This document shows, in pieces, positions 25,811-35,227 of a stretch of 64,000 nt of DNA. Below the pieces are notes generated by a model that ran no database searches, was not told the DNA's origin, and saw only the letters and a list, made by a program, of their open reading frames with translations. The position numbers and the translations under genes are program-made. The stretch lies in NCBI RefSeq assembly GCF_008123425.1, contig NZ_VSSS01000016.1:1-64000 (forward strand). Reading direction: 5' to 3'. This stretch comes from Bradyrhizobium rifense (GTDB taxonomy: Bacteria > Pseudomonadota > Alphaproteobacteria > Rhizobiales > Xanthobacteraceae). Within the stretch, counting starts at the first letter, position 1. Every line of letters starts with the position of its first letter.

Positions 25811-26683
25811 ATGGCGATCACGCTCTCTGACGATCATGCGATCCCTTCACCGCCCTTGTCGCCGCGGCTGACCCCGGCACAGGTCTGGGGCATCGTGCTG
25901 CTCGCGCCCTATCTGCTCGTTTTTCTCGCCTTCGTCGTCTATCCCGTCTGCTACGGGCTGTGGCTGGCGCGAGCCCCGTCGAATTATGTCGCGCTCTATA
26001 ACGACCCGATCTTCGCGCGCGCCGCGGTCAACACGCTGATCTTCCTGGTCATCGGCATCAACATCAAGATGCTGATCGCGCTGTTCCTGTCCGGCTTCTT
26101 CGCGCAGCAACGCACCTGGATCAAATGGCTCTCGGTGATCTTCATCCTGCCCTGGGCGGTGCCGTCGATCCCGACCATCCTGTCGGTACGCTTCATGTTC
26201 AATCCCGAATGGGGCGTGGTCAACCACCTCATTTTTTCATTGACCGGCGATGACGGCCCGAACTGGTTGAACGACCCGACCGTGGCGCTGACCATGGCAA
26301 TCGGCGTGCACATCTGGAAGTCGCTGCCGTTCTGGACGCTGATCCTGATCACCGGCCGCCTCGCCATCGCGCAGGACCTGTTCGAGGCCGCCGAGGTCGA
26401 CGGCGCGAGCTGGTGGCAGAAATTCCGCTTCATCACCTGGCCGTCGATGCAGACGCTCTACATCACCTGCACGCTGCTCTCGATGATCTGGACGCTCGGC
26501 GATTTCAACAGCGTCTATCTGCTCACCGGCGGTGGCCCGGCCGACCTCACGCACGTGCTGTCGACGCTCGGCATTCGCTATCTCCGGCTCGACCAACTCT
26601 CGCTCGCGATGGCCTCCATCGTCTGCGCGATGCCGTTCGTCCTGCCGCTGGTGTACTTCATGATGAAACGGTTGTCGCGATGA
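25811..26683 (+). CDS. sugar ABC transporter permease (MalF/UgpA type)
   Basis: This is a 290-residue six-helix permease. The first helix at about 25-50 reads VWGIVLLAPYLLVFLAFVVYP. The EAA loop is LFEAAEVDGASWWQKFRFITWPSM, followed by LLTGGGPADLTHVLSTLG, the MalF-type post-EAA segment. ATG 25811 stands after the repeat. The gene overlaps the next permease by 4 bp (ATGA). It forms an importer with the binding protein at 24205 and needs an external ATPase. Confidence 0.93.
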   Translation: MAITLSDDHAIPSPPLSPRLTPAQVWGIVLLAPYLLVFLAFVVYPVCYGLWLARAPSNYVALYNDPIFARAAVNTLIFLVIGINIKMLIALFLSGFFAQQRTWIKWLSVIFILPWAVPSIPTILSVRFMFNPEWGVVNHLIFSLTGDDGPNWLNDPTVALTMAIGVHIWKSLPFWTLILITGRLAIAQDLFEAAEVDGASWWQKFRFITWPSMQTLYITCTLLSMIWTLGDFNSVYLLTGGGPADLTHVLSTLGIRYLRLDQLSLAMASIVCAMPFVLPLVYFMMKRLSR

Positions 26684-27531
26684 AGCTTCCCTCTCTCCGT
26701 GACGTCGCGACGGAAGCGCGGCTGCTCCTGATCGGCATTCCCGTCTTCCTGTGGACGATGATCCCGATCTATCACATGTTCCTGTTCGCGATCTCCCCGA
26801 AGGAAGACGCGTTCTCGGGCAAGCTGTGGCCGGACCATCCGACGTTGCACAACTTCGAAATCGTGTTCAAGCAGCAGCATTATTTCCTGCGCGACTTCTA
26901 CGCGCAGTTCTGGAATTCAACGCTGATCGCAGCCGCAGTCGGCGTGCTGACGCTGTTCATCGCGACCGCCGCGGCGTTCTCGATCTCGCGGCTGAAGGTG
27001 CCGGGCGGACGCATGGTGCTGAACCTTGCGCTGTTCACCTATTTCATTCCGGCAGCGTTCCTTGCGGTGCCGATGTACCGGACCATGGGCAATTACGGCC
27101 TGCTCAACAATCACTGGGCGCTGATCCTGGCGATGGTGACGATCGCCAGCCCCTACGCGATCTGGGTGCTGAAGCAGGCCTCCGACAAGCTGCCGGTCGA
27201 GCTGGATGAAGCCGCGGTGATGGACGGCGCGACGACGCTGCAGATCTTCCGCCTGGTCTATCTGCCGCTGATGATGCCCTCGCTGGTCGCGATCGGCACC
27301 TATGCGGTGTTGCTCGCCTGGAACGAATATCTCTACGCGTTTCTGCTGCTCTCGAACGACCGCGAGATCACGCTTCCCGTCGCACTCGGCAACTTCCTCG
27401 CCGCCGACGACTCGCCCTGGGAGCTGTTGATGACCACCGGCTTCATCTACGCGCTGCCGCCGGCCGCGGTCTATTACGTCTTCCGCCGCTACATGGTGGG
27501 CGGGCTGACAGCGGGCGCCGTCAAGTCCTGA
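26680..27531 (+). CDS. sugar ABC transporter permease (MalG/UgpE type)
   Basis: This is a 283-residue partner permease. ATG 26680 overlaps the previous stop (ATGA), the usual coupled start; the frame stays open upstream but only through the previous gene. Six helices are predicted. The EAA loop is LPVELDEAAVMDGATTLQIFRLVYLPLMMP and the end is GGLTAGAVKS, typical for MalG-type subunits. The operon ends here with a hairpin at 27540-27574. Confidence 0.93.
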   Translation: MKLPSLRDVATEARLLLIGIPVFLWTMIPIYHMFLFAISPKEDAFSGKLWPDHPTLHNFEIVFKQQHYFLRDFYAQFWNSTLIAAAVGVLTLFIATAAAFSISRLKVPGGRMVLNLALFTYFIPAAFLAVPMYRTMGNYGLLNNHWALILAMVTIASPYAIWVLKQASDKLPVELDEAAVMDGATTLQIFRLVYLPLMMPSLVAIGTYAVLLAWNEYLYAFLLLSNDREITLPVALGNFLAADDSPWELLMTTGFIYALPPAAVYYVFRRYMVGGLTAGAVKS

Positions 27532-27539
27532 ACATTGGC

Positions 27540-27574
27540 TGCGCGCTGCACCTGACGAAGGACCGCAGCGCGCA
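27540..27574. terminator. perfect 10-bp hairpin between convergent genes
   Basis: TGCGCGCTGC (27540-27549) pairs perfectly with GCAGCGCGCA (27565-27574) around a 15-base loop. It lies in the 51-bp gap between the convergent permease and chemoreceptor genes. There is no T-tract, so it may block transcription only partly or act with Rho. Confidence 0.5.
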
Positions 27575-27582
27575 AGACGCCG

Positions 27583-29610
27583 TCAGGCCGCCTTGCGTAC
27601 GGTCTGCAGAAACTCCGCGACAGCTTTCTTGAGCGAGCGCGCTTGATCCTGCAATGCCGAGGCCGCTGAAAGCGTGGCTTCGGCACCGGCGTCGGTCTCT
27701 CCGGCCACGGTACGAACCGCGCTAACCTGGTCGGTCACAGCCGCCGTGCCATTCGCCGCCTGCTCGACATTGCGAGCGATCTCGCTGGTCGCGGCCCCCT
27801 GCTCCTCGACGGCCGAGGCAATCGTGGTCGCGATCTCCGTCATCTCGGAGATGGTCTTTCCGATCTGACCGATCGCGGCGACGGACTGTCCGGTCGAGCC
27901 CTGGATCTCGGCGACGAGCCCTGCGATCTCCTCAGTGGCGCGCGCGGTCTGGGTTGCAAGGCTCTTCACCTCGTTTGCGACCACGGCAAAACCCTTGCCT
28001 GCATCGCCGGCGCGCGCCGACTCGATCGTGGCATTGAGAGCCAGGAGATTGGTCTGGCTCGCGATCGCCTGGATCAGCTGAACCACCGTGCCGATCCGCT
28101 CGGCGGAATCCGACAGCGCACGCATCAGCGCCTCGGTGCGGGACGCTTCTTCCTTGGCCTGGTCCGAGACCGATACCGAGCGCGCGACCTGGCTCGAAAT
28201 CTCCTTGATCGAGGCGGCGAGTTGATGCGTCGCGGCCGCAACGGTCTGCACATTCGAGGACGCCTGAGCCGATGTCGCGGCGACCTGCTCGGCGAGCGAG
28301 CGGCCGCGCTCGGCGACACGGGCGAGACTCTGGGCGCTATGCCCCATCTCCTCGGCACGGCTCGAGACGCCGCCAATAACGCCCTCCATGCCGTGATCGA
28401 AGCGATCGGCAAGCTGAGCCATCATCGCTGCACGCTCTGTCTCGGCTGCAGCGCGCTGCGCGGCAGCACCCTGCTCCATGCGCCGAACGGTCTGCGCGTT
28501 CTGGCGGAACACTTCGACCGCTTCAGCCATATGGCCAATTTCGTCGCCGCGCTCGCCGCCCGGGATCGCCTCATCGAGCTCGCCCTTCGCAAGGCTCTGC
28601 ATGCGCAGGGTCATCTGGCCGATTGGCCGCGACACGCTGCGCCCGATCAGCCAGGCCAGCAATGCACCCAAGGCGAGCGCGGACGCGGCAACGGTGAACA
28701 CGAGATTGCGCGTATGATCCACCGATTCCGCCGTCAGCCGGCTCTGCTCGGTGCGCATCGCACCGAGAGCCTTACTGATCTCGGCGGCCTTGGCGTCGAT
28801 CGCGCTGCTGGATTTGACGAGATCGGCTTGTGCCTTGCGCAGCTCGCCCATTGCGGCAGAAAGCTCCGTCAGCGTCGCTGATTGATCGGCCAACACCTTC
28901 TTCAAGGCCGCAATCAGACTCTTCAGTCGCGGCGCCTCGATATCGGCGATCTCTGCCTCACTGTCGGCAATCGCGGCCAGCGCATAGCCGATCGTCAGCG
29001 AAACGTCGTCGGCATCGACCTGAGCCTGGGTGATGGTGAAACGCAGCATCGCGACGCGCATCGCATCCACCGTACCGGCGAGACGCAGCGGCTGAAGCAG
29101 GCGATCTGCGTGGTTGGCGAGTGTCACATTGATCGCACCGACGTCGAGGCCTGCCGAGGCGCCGAGCGCCTCGCCCTTGGTGCTCGCGATGCGCAGACGA
29201 TCGACAGCGGCGGCGACCGCCGTGAAGGATTGCCGATAGGTCCCGAGCGCATCCACCAGCGCGCCACGGCCAGCGGCAATCGCCGGCAGGCGAGCGAATT
29301 GCTGATCGACCTGATCAAAGGTCTGGCCAAAGCCGTCGATCGACTTCATGGCGCTGTCACGGTCGCCGAGATTGCGCGTACGGATGAATTTTTCGACGGT
29401 GACGTTCGACGAAAGCAGCGCGGCATGCACCCTCGCCATGCCGGCATCACCGTCGGCGCTGGTGACGAGTTCTCCGACGGTACCGCCGATCTCGGACAAC
29501 CGCAGGACGGCGAGCAGGGCCAACAGGCAGAGGAAACCCAGGACCAGCGCGAAGCCGCCGAAGATGCGTGGGCGGATGCCGATGCGCGACAGGAGCAATG
29601 ACAGGTTCAT
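27583..29610 (-). CDS. methyl-accepting chemotaxis protein with helical (HBM-like) sensor
   Basis: This is a 675-residue chemoreceptor. TM1 is at about residues 15-38 and a long all-helical periplasmic region at about 40-300, without Cache motifs. Its layout (two helical bundles, e.g. [22 protein letters not shown] and [21 protein letters not shown]) fits the HBM sensor class that binds organic acids directly. TM2 is at about 303-323, HAMP at 324-378, and the signalling domain follows with [37 protein letters not shown]. It starts 16 bp after the stop of a TRAP-type binding protein on the same strand, so the two are almost certainly co-transcribed. Confidence 0.94.
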   Translation of the reverse strand: MNLSLLLSRIGIRPRIFGGFALVLGFLCLLALLAVLRLSEIGGTVGELVTSADGDAGMARVHAALLSSNVTVEKFIRTRNLGDRDSAMKSIDGFGQTFDQVDQQFARLPAIAAGRGALVDALGTYRQSFTAVAAAVDRLRIASTKGEALGASAGLDVGAINVTLANHADRLLQPLRLAGTVDAMRVAMLRFTITQAQVDADDVSLTIGYALAAIADSEAEIADIEAPRLKSLIAALKKVLADQSATLTELSAAMGELRKAQADLVKSSSAIDAKAAEISKALGAMRTEQSRLTAESVDHTRNLVFTVAASALALGALLAWLIGRSVSRPIGQMTLRMQSLAKGELDEAIPGGERGDEIGHMAEAVEVFRQNAQTVRRMEQGAAAQRAAAETERAAMMAQLADRFDHGMEGVIGGVSSRAEEMGHSAQSLARVAERGRSLAEQVAATSAQASSNVQTVAAATHQLAASIKEISSQVARSVSVSDQAKEEASRTEALMRALSDSAERIGTVVQLIQAIASQTNLLALNATIESARAGDAGKGFAVVANEVKSLATQTARATEEIAGLVAEIQGSTGQSVAAIGQIGKTISEMTEIATTIASAVEEQGAATSEIARNVEQAANGTAAVTDQVSAVRTVAGETDAGAEATLSAASALQDQARSLKKAVAEFLQTVRKAA

Positions 29611-29626
29611 GATGTTTCCCGGAGAA

Positions 29627-30610
29627 TTACGGCGTAGCCCGGATCCGGGCGAGCAGATCCTTGCCGAAGCGCTTCTCGAATTCCGGCTCCAATGGCTTCA
29701 CGGCATCGATGAAGGGCTGGCGATCGACCTTCTCGATGATCTCCATGCCGGCCTTGCGCAGCTCCTCGAGCTTCTTCGTCTCGTCCGCGGCGCCGCTCTG
29801 CCAGGTCGCCTCCGCACCGGCCTTGGCTGCGGCGATGAGGGCGGCCTGGTCGGCGGGCTTAAGGGCCTGGAACACATCGCGATTGGCGACGAAGGCGATC
29901 GGGGCGAAGAAATGCCCGGTCAGGCTGGCATATTTCTGCACTTCCTCGAGATGGCTGGTGGCAATCGTCATGACCGGGTTCTCCTGCCCGTCGATGCGAC
30001 CGTCCTTCAGTGCGGAATACACCAGCGTGAACTCCATCGGCACGACCTCGGCGCCCAGCGCCTTGAAGGTCATTTGATAGACCTCATTCGGCAGGACGCG
30101 GATCTTCAGCCCTTGGAGGTCGGCGGGCGAACGAATCGGCCGTTTCGAATTGGTGACGTTGCGAAAGCCCTGCTTACCGATGGCGAGCAGCACCAATCCC
30201 TTATCGGCGAAAGGCTTGGCGAAGAGAGCGCCGACCGGCCCGTCCGCGACCGCCTTGGCTTGCGCGGCGTCGCGGAACAGGAACGGCACGTCGAAGACGC
30301 CGAATTCCGGCACGGCAGAGCTGACGACCGAGCCGGACAGCGTCGCCATGTCGACCACGCCACTGCGCATGGCGGCCAGGAGCGCCGTCTCGCTGCCCAA
30401 CGCGTTGCCAGCGCGTTCATCGATGATGATGCGGCCCTGTGCGATCTCGGCGAGCTTGCGGCGAAATTCGTCCGAGCCAATCTGCTGCGGCGACTGCGGC
30501 GAGCCGTTGTACAGCAGCGACACCATCTGCGTCGCGCCGGCCGACGGCCGAACGGCAAGACAAAACAATGCCAGCGCCGTGCTGGCCAAACCAATATAGA
30601 ATCGTTTCAT
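29627..30610 (-). CDS. TRAP-type (DctP) solute-binding protein without a permease
   Basis: This 327-residue periplasmic protein of the DctP family binds carboxylates. I used ATG 30610 ([16 protein letters not shown]), which starts a Sec signal ending near PSAGA; ATG 30625 is the alternative. DctP features are [42 protein letters not shown], and [23 protein letters not shown], with the conserved Arg that binds the ligand carboxylate. No DctQ or DctM gene is nearby. Instead the next gene, 16 bp on, is a chemoreceptor. Confidence 0.93.
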   Translation of the reverse strand: MKRFYIGLASTALALFCLAVRPSAGATQMVSLLYNGSPQSPQQIGSDEFRRKLAEIAQGRIIIDERAGNALGSETALLAAMRSGVVDMATLSGSVVSSAVPEFGVFDVPFLFRDAAQAKAVADGPVGALFAKPFADKGLVLLAIGKQGFRNVTNSKRPIRSPADLQGLKIRVLPNEVYQMTFKALGAEVVPMEFTLVYSALKDGRIDGQENPVMTIATSHLEEVQKYASLTGHFFAPIAFVANRDVFQALKPADQAALIAAAKAGAEATWQSGAADETKKLEELRKAGMEIIEKVDRQPFIDAVKPLEPEFEKRFGKDLLARIRATP

Positions 30611-30666
30611 CGCCCTCATCCCCAAGCGACGCGACGATAGCGAGATAAGCTATATGAATTGTTAAC

Positions 30667-30753
30667 CTAGATTTTTGGCGGTGCCCAAACACCACAAGTC
30701 AGCTCTCGGAACGGCCGCGGCGTATGGATCAGGATCTGATAGGCGAACGTCAT
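30667..30753 (-). pseudogene. 28-codon ORF, possible remnant of a small membrane-protein gene
   Basis: ATG 30753 follows a good CGGAGG site and encodes 28 residues starting MTFAYQILIHTP. That start resembles small DUF6622-like membrane proteins (…ILIHTPIW-type N-termini), but after the HTP the sequence is hydrophilic and unrelated, and it stops at 30667. It follows the potI-like stop by 13 bp. It is either a truncated gene or a fortuitous small ORF. Low confidence. Confidence 0.3.
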
Positions 30754-30766
30754 GACGACCTCCGGA

Positions 30767-31579
30767 TCACAGCGGCGCCGCGCTCTCGCCCTGCGAGCTC
30801 GACAGCTTTGAAGCGAGCGAGGCGATGACGATGACGACCGCGATCAGGGCGATCACCAGCGTGCAGATCGCATTGATCTCGGGCTTCACCCCCAGTCGCA
30901 CCTCGGAATAAATCCGGATCGGCAGCGTCGCCGAGCCGGGCCCCGTGGTGAAGCTCGCAATCACGAGGTCGTCGAGCGAGAGGGTGAAGGCGAGCATCCA
31001 TCCGGCGACGATCGCCGGCGCGATCAACGGCAGTGTCACCGACAGAAAGGCGCGGACGGGAGCGCAGCCGAGGTCCATCGCCGCCTCCTCAAGCGAGCGG
31101 TCGAGCGAGCCGAGCCGCGACTGCACGACGACGGCGACGAAACACATCGTCAGCGTGGTGTGCGCGATCGTCACCGTCCAGAACCCGCGCTCGGCGTTCA
31201 GCGCGACGAACAGCAGGAGCAGCGACAATCCGGTAATCACCTCCGGCATCACCAGCGGCGCATAGAGCATGCCGGAGAACAGCGTGCGGCCGCGAAACCG
31301 CTCGCCGCGCGACAACGCCACCGCGGCCAGCGTACCGATCAACGTAGCGATGGTCGCGGACGCGACCGCAACCCGCAGGCTCATCCAGGAGGCCTCGATC
31401 ATGGCCCGGTCGCCGAAGAACTCGTAATACCAGCGCAGCGACCAGCCGCCCCACACCGTCACCAGCCGCGAGGCGTTGAAGGAATAGATCACGAGAATGA
31501 GGATCGGCAGGTAGAGGAAGGCGAGGCCGATCGCGAGCGAGGCGATGTTGAAGCGGGACAGGCGAGAGACTTTGCGCAT
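30767..31579 (-). CDS. potI: polyamine-type ABC transporter permease (PotI/PotC type)
   Basis: This is a 270-residue inner-membrane subunit. I chose ATG 31579 (MRKVSRLSRFNIASLAIGLAF), 1 bp beyond the preceding gene's stop; the open frame upstream lies inside potH. Six helices are predicted. The EAA loop is SLEEAAMDLGCAPVRAFLSVTLPLIAPAIVAG, and FTLSLDDLVIASFTTGPGSATLPIRIYS is the PotC/PotI hallmark. It pairs with potH and the ATPase upstream. A substrate-binding protein gene is not found in this operon. Confidence 0.9.
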   Translation of the reverse strand: MRKVSRLSRFNIASLAIGLAFLYLPILILVIYSFNASRLVTVWGGWSLRWYYEFFGDRAMIEASWMSLRVAVASATIATLIGTLAAVALSRGERFRGRTLFSGMLYAPLVMPEVITGLSLLLLFVALNAERGFWTVTIAHTTLTMCFVAVVVQSRLGSLDRSLEEAAMDLGCAPVRAFLSVTLPLIAPAIVAGWMLAFTLSLDDLVIASFTTGPGSATLPIRIYSEVRLGVKPEINAICTLVIALIAVVIVIASLASKLSSSQGESAAPL

Positions 31580-31580
31580 C

Positions 31581-32492
31581 TCACCGCTGCTCCAGCTGCC
31601 GCCGCTGCAGCCGCTCATAGAGCAGAAGCGGCAGCAGCAGCACCACGAGCAGCACGATCGCCGCGCTCGAGGCAACCGGCCAATCCTTGTTGGTGAAGAA
31701 TTCGAGCCACAGCGTCTGGCCGATCATCAGCGAATTGGAGCCGGCGAGAAGATCCGGGATCACGAATTCGCCGACGATCGGGATGAAGCACAACAGCACG
31801 CCGGCGCCGACGCCCGGCAGCGACAGCGGGAAAGTCACGAGCCAGAACACCTGCCAGGGCGGCGCGCCGAGATCACCGGCCGCCTCCTCCAGCGCCGGCT
31901 CCATCTTGGCGAGCGTGGCATAGAGCGGCAGGATCATGAACGGCAAATAGGAATAGACGATGCCGATATACATCGCGGTGTCGGTCGACAGCCACACCAC
32001 CGGCTCCCTGACCAGATGCAGCGCCAGCAGGATCTGATTGAGCAGCCCATCGTGCTGGAGGATGTTGATCCAGGCATAGATGCGGATCAAGAACGAGGTC
32101 CAGAACGGCACGATCACCAGCACCATCGCCACCGCCTGCCAGCGCTTCGGCAGCCGCGCCATGCCATAGGCGATGGGATAGCCGATCAGCAGCAGCAACG
32201 CGGTCGCCGTCACCGCAACGGTGAGGCTGCGCAGATAGGCGAACACATAAAGATCGTCGGAGGCGATCAGCTTGAAATTGTCGATTCCCAGCGCGGCAAA
32301 GGCCGCCCGGATCGCCGTCCACCCGGCCGTCAGGTCGAACACCGGCTCGTAAGGCGGCTGCGCGATCGCGGTCTGCGACAGGCTGATCTTCAGCACGAAG
32401 CCGAACGGCACCAGGAAGAACAGCACCATCCAGACATAGGGCGCGATCGCGGCAAAGCGCGCCGGTCGCGCGAAAATCCGGCGCGCGCTCAT
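31581..32492 (-). CDS. potH: polyamine-type ABC transporter permease (PotH/PotB type)
   Basis: This is a 303-residue permease with six helices. The N-terminal segment includes FFLVPFGFVLKISLSQ, the first helix of PotB/PotH proteins, and the EAA loop reads LEEAAGDLGAPPWQVFWLVTFPLSLPGVGAG. FIPIVGEFVIPDLLAGSNSLMIGQTLW is the second hallmark. Its ATG overlaps the ATPase stop by 4 bp, giving coupled translation. Confidence 0.92.
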   Translation of the reverse strand: MSARRIFARPARFAAIAPYVWMVLFFLVPFGFVLKISLSQTAIAQPPYEPVFDLTAGWTAIRAAFAALGIDNFKLIASDDLYVFAYLRSLTVAVTATALLLLIGYPIAYGMARLPKRWQAVAMVLVIVPFWTSFLIRIYAWINILQHDGLLNQILLALHLVREPVVWLSTDTAMYIGIVYSYLPFMILPLYATLAKMEPALEEAAGDLGAPPWQVFWLVTFPLSLPGVGAGVLLCFIPIVGEFVIPDLLAGSNSLMIGQTLWLEFFTNKDWPVASSAAIVLLVVLLLPLLLYERLQRRQLEQR

Positions 32493-33658
32493 GACGGCAG
32501 CACCACGCAGTCATCAGGCGAGAACCAGGCGACGATTTGCTGGTTCAGGCTATAGGCATCGACATCGAGGCGTGCGCTGTTGGCGACGGACGCCTGCACC
32601 AAGCCGCCGGTATCGAGCTTCACCTTGTAGGTGGTGGTGCCGCCGAGATAGCAGACGTCGGCGATCACGCCGTCCAGCCGGTTGATCGCGTTTTCATGAC
32701 CGGCCTCGCTCACGGGACCGCGACGCGACAGCTTAATCTTCTCGGGGCGGATCGCGACCGCAAATCTGCTCTCGCCGACGGGCTGGCGCGGCTCGGCCAC
32801 CACCAGTGTTCCCGCATCGCGCGTGCCAACGACCAGGCGATGACCGTCGCGCAATTTGGACTCGGCGTCGAACAGATTGATGTCGCCGACGAACTCCGCG
32901 ATCCAGCGCGATCGCGGCGCCTCGTAGAGCTCGCGCGGCCCAGCGACCTGCGCGAGCTTGCCGGCATTCATCACGCCGATTCTATCAGCCATCGTCATCG
33001 CCTCTTCCTGGTCGTGGGTGACGATGATGAAGGTCATGCCGAGCCGGCGCTGCAGCTCCATCAGCTCGCCTTGCGTGTTTTCGCGCAATTTCTTGTCGAG
33101 GGCTGCGAGCGGCTCGTCGAGCAGCAACAATTGTGGCCGCCGCGCCAGCGCGCGGGCCAGCGCGACACGCTGCCGCTGGCCGCCGGAGAGCTGATCGGGC
33201 TTGCGCTTCTCCAGCCCGTCGAGCTTCACCAGCGCAACCATCTCCGCGACGCGCGTTGCAATGTCGGCGCGTGCCATGCCGGCGCGCTTGAGGCCAAAGG
33301 CGATGTTGTCGCGCACCGAGAGATGCGGAAACAGCGCGTAGTTCTGGAACATCATGTTGATCGGGCGCTCGTGCGGCAGCGCCTGCGCGATGTCCTTGCC
33401 GCCGAGCAGGATGCGTCCCTCGTCCGGCGCTTCGAAGCCCGCGAGCATGCGCAGCAGCGTGGTCTTGCCGCAGCCGCTCGGACCCAGCAACGCAAAGAAC
33501 TCACCGGCCTTGATGTCGAGCGATACGCCGTCGACCGCACGAAAGGTCCCGAACGTCTTGGCCACGCCCTCGATGCGCAGCAGCGGCTCACCCGTGGCCG
33601 GATGCGCATCTCCAGCCGCATGGGCCGCGGCGTCCGTTCTGGGCAACTCGTCAGTCAT
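32489..33658 (-). CDS. potG: polyamine-type ABC transporter ATPase (PotG/PotA)
   Basis: This is a 389-residue ATPase. I chose ATG 33658 (MTDELPRTD); ATG 33670 adds four residues. Walker A is GPSGCGKT, the signature is LSGGQRQRVALARAL, Walker B is LLLLDEPLAALDKKLR, and the switch His is in IIVTHDQEEAM. The C-terminal TOBE region carries VAIRPEKIKL. It drives the permeases encoded downstream. Being the only ABC ATPase in the window, it might in theory also serve other importers, but PotG-type ATPases are usually dedicated. Confidence 0.93.
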   Translation of the reverse strand: MTDELPRTDAAAHAAGDAHPATGEPLLRIEGVAKTFGTFRAVDGVSLDIKAGEFFALLGPSGCGKTTLLRMLAGFEAPDEGRILLGGKDIAQALPHERPINMMFQNYALFPHLSVRDNIAFGLKRAGMARADIATRVAEMVALVKLDGLEKRKPDQLSGGQRQRVALARALARRPQLLLLDEPLAALDKKLRENTQGELMELQRRLGMTFIIVTHDQEEAMTMADRIGVMNAGKLAQVAGPRELYEAPRSRWIAEFVGDINLFDAESKLRDGHRLVVGTRDAGTLVVAEPRQPVGESRFAVAIRPEKIKLSRRGPVSEAGHENAINRLDGVIADVCYLGGTTTYKVKLDTGGLVQASVANSARLDVDAYSLNQQIVAWFSPDDCVVLPS

Positions 33659-33709
33659 GGTCCCTGCCAACCCAATGCCGCCGCACGCTAGCGGCGGATC
33701 GGCATTTGC

Positions 33710-35188
33710 TCAACCGGTTCGAGGTGAGTCGTTCACACCCGCCATGAACACCGCCAGCGCGTCACGGTCCGCAGCCGGCATGGTCAGGCCGAGCTTGGAG
33801 CGGCGCCACAGGATGTCCTCCGGGAAGCGTGCCCATTCGCGGGCCATGAGATAGCGCACCTCGGCGCCGGTCAGGTCTGCGCCAAAGGCCGGTCCCAGCT
33901 CATCGCGCGTCTTCGCCTCGCCCAGCACGGCCGGCAATCGCGAGCCGTAGGCCGCAACCAGACGCCGGGCCTGCGGCTCGGAGAGAAAGCGCCAGCGGTG
34001 GCGCGCGAGGTCGACCTCGGTCTCGAAACGATCCCAGGCAAAATCTCCGCCGGGCAATGCAGCGCCGGCGGTCCAGCGCGGCGACATCGGGTAGAACGGC
34101 GTCAGCCGCGTCACTGCCCGCTCCGCGCGCAACCGCGAGGTGGTGACGTCGCCGCCGAACATCGTGAGCAGCGGCGCCTTGCGCCGTCGCGCGTGGAACA
34201 GCGTCGTCCCGTCGCGTCGCCGCGCGGACGCCGGCGTCAGATTGACGCCGGAGACCGTGCGCACCACGTCGGTCGGGGCGACGCGCTCGCGGAAATATCG
34301 GCTCGCGGCCTCGCAGAGATAGCTGACATCGGCGCCCGGCATCGCGACGATTGCGGGATCGCCGGTGAAATCATGCGTGACCGCGCCGACCAGCGTGAAA
34401 TCACGCTCGAACGGACCCGCAAAAATCAGCCGCCCGTCGCTGTTCTGGAACACATAGACATTGTCTGACTCGAACAGTTTGGGCACGACGATCTGGCTCA
34501 TCTGTGTGGCCGCCATGGCCGGCTGCGGCTGCCGCAGCACGGTCTCGGCAACCATCGACGTCCAGCCGCCGGTGGCATTGGCCAGCGCACGTGCCGTGAT
34601 CACCCGGCGATGGCCGCGATCGACCAGCGCGAGCCGCCAGATGTCGGTCCTGTCGGCGCGCACGCAACGCGCCCCGGTCCGGATCGTGGCGCCACGCTCG
34701 GCCGCATCCAGCGCCGTGAGCACCACCAGGCGCGAATCGTCGACGACGCAATCGGCATATTCGAACGCAATGCCGAACGGCCGTTTCAGCGCGTTGCCGA
34801 CCGGATGATGCGTGATGTCGAGCGTGGTCGACTTGGGCAGGCCGCCGCGGTTCGTGAGGGCGTCATAAACATACAGGCCCGCGCGCAACAGCCATGGCGG
34901 GCGTTCGTCGGAATGGGCGGGGATCACGAAGCTCATCGGCCGCACCAGATGCGGCGCAATCCGGAGCCAGGTCGTACGCTCGGCCAACGCCCGGCGCACC
35001 CGCCAGAAGCCACGCCGCTCCAGCACGGATAAATCGCCATGAATCAGCCGCGGTGTCGCCGATGACGCGGCGCCGGCGAGATCGCCCTGCTCGATCAGGA
35101 TCACCCGCAGCCCGCGGCCCGCCGCATCGCGCGCGAGGCTGACACCGTTCAGGCCGCCACCGATGATCGCGAGGTCGTAATCCGCCAT
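33710..35188 (-). CDS. GlpD-like FAD-dependent oxidoreductase with altered active site
   Basis: This 492-residue protein has the GlpD fold: MADYDLAIIGGGLNGVSLARDAAGRG (FAD-binding GGG motif, residues 10-12), EQGDLAGAASSATPRLIHG, then ATGGWTSMVAE and the C-terminal helical region. Key positions differ from true GlpD. LIHGGLRYLE is LIHGDLSVLE (residues 48-57), so Arg-Tyr are Ser-Val. The SGVRP motif is SGVNLTP (Asn 316), and GGKLTT is GGDVTT (Asp 347). FAD binding looks sound but glycerol-3-phosphate handling is doubtful. It lies 51 bp upstream of the pot-type operon on the same strand, so its substrate may relate to the transported solute. Confidence 0.75.
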   Translation of the reverse strand: MADYDLAIIGGGLNGVSLARDAAGRGLRVILIEQGDLAGAASSATPRLIHGDLSVLERRGFWRVRRALAERTTWLRIAPHLVRPMSFVIPAHSDERPPWLLRAGLYVYDALTNRGGLPKSTTLDITHHPVGNALKRPFGIAFEYADCVVDDSRLVVLTALDAAERGATIRTGARCVRADRTDIWRLALVDRGHRRVITARALANATGGWTSMVAETVLRQPQPAMAATQMSQIVVPKLFESDNVYVFQNSDGRLIFAGPFERDFTLVGAVTHDFTGDPAIVAMPGADVSYLCEAASRYFRERVAPTDVVRTVSGVNLTPASARRRDGTTLFHARRRKAPLLTMFGGDVTTSRLRAERAVTRLTPFYPMSPRWTAGAALPGGDFAWDRFETEVDLARHRWRFLSEPQARRLVAAYGSRLPAVLGEAKTRDELGPAFGADLTGAEVRYLMAREWARFPEDILWRRSKLGLTMPAADRDALAVFMAGVNDSPRTG

Positions 35189-35227
35189 GAAGCCGTCGAG
35201 AGGGAGCGAGGTAAGTGCCCAACACCA

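Noticed and set aside
26413..26679. Upstream extension of the second importer's MalG-type permease
   Set aside because: It lies wholly within the preceding permease gene in another frame; ATGA overlap at 26680 is the natural start.
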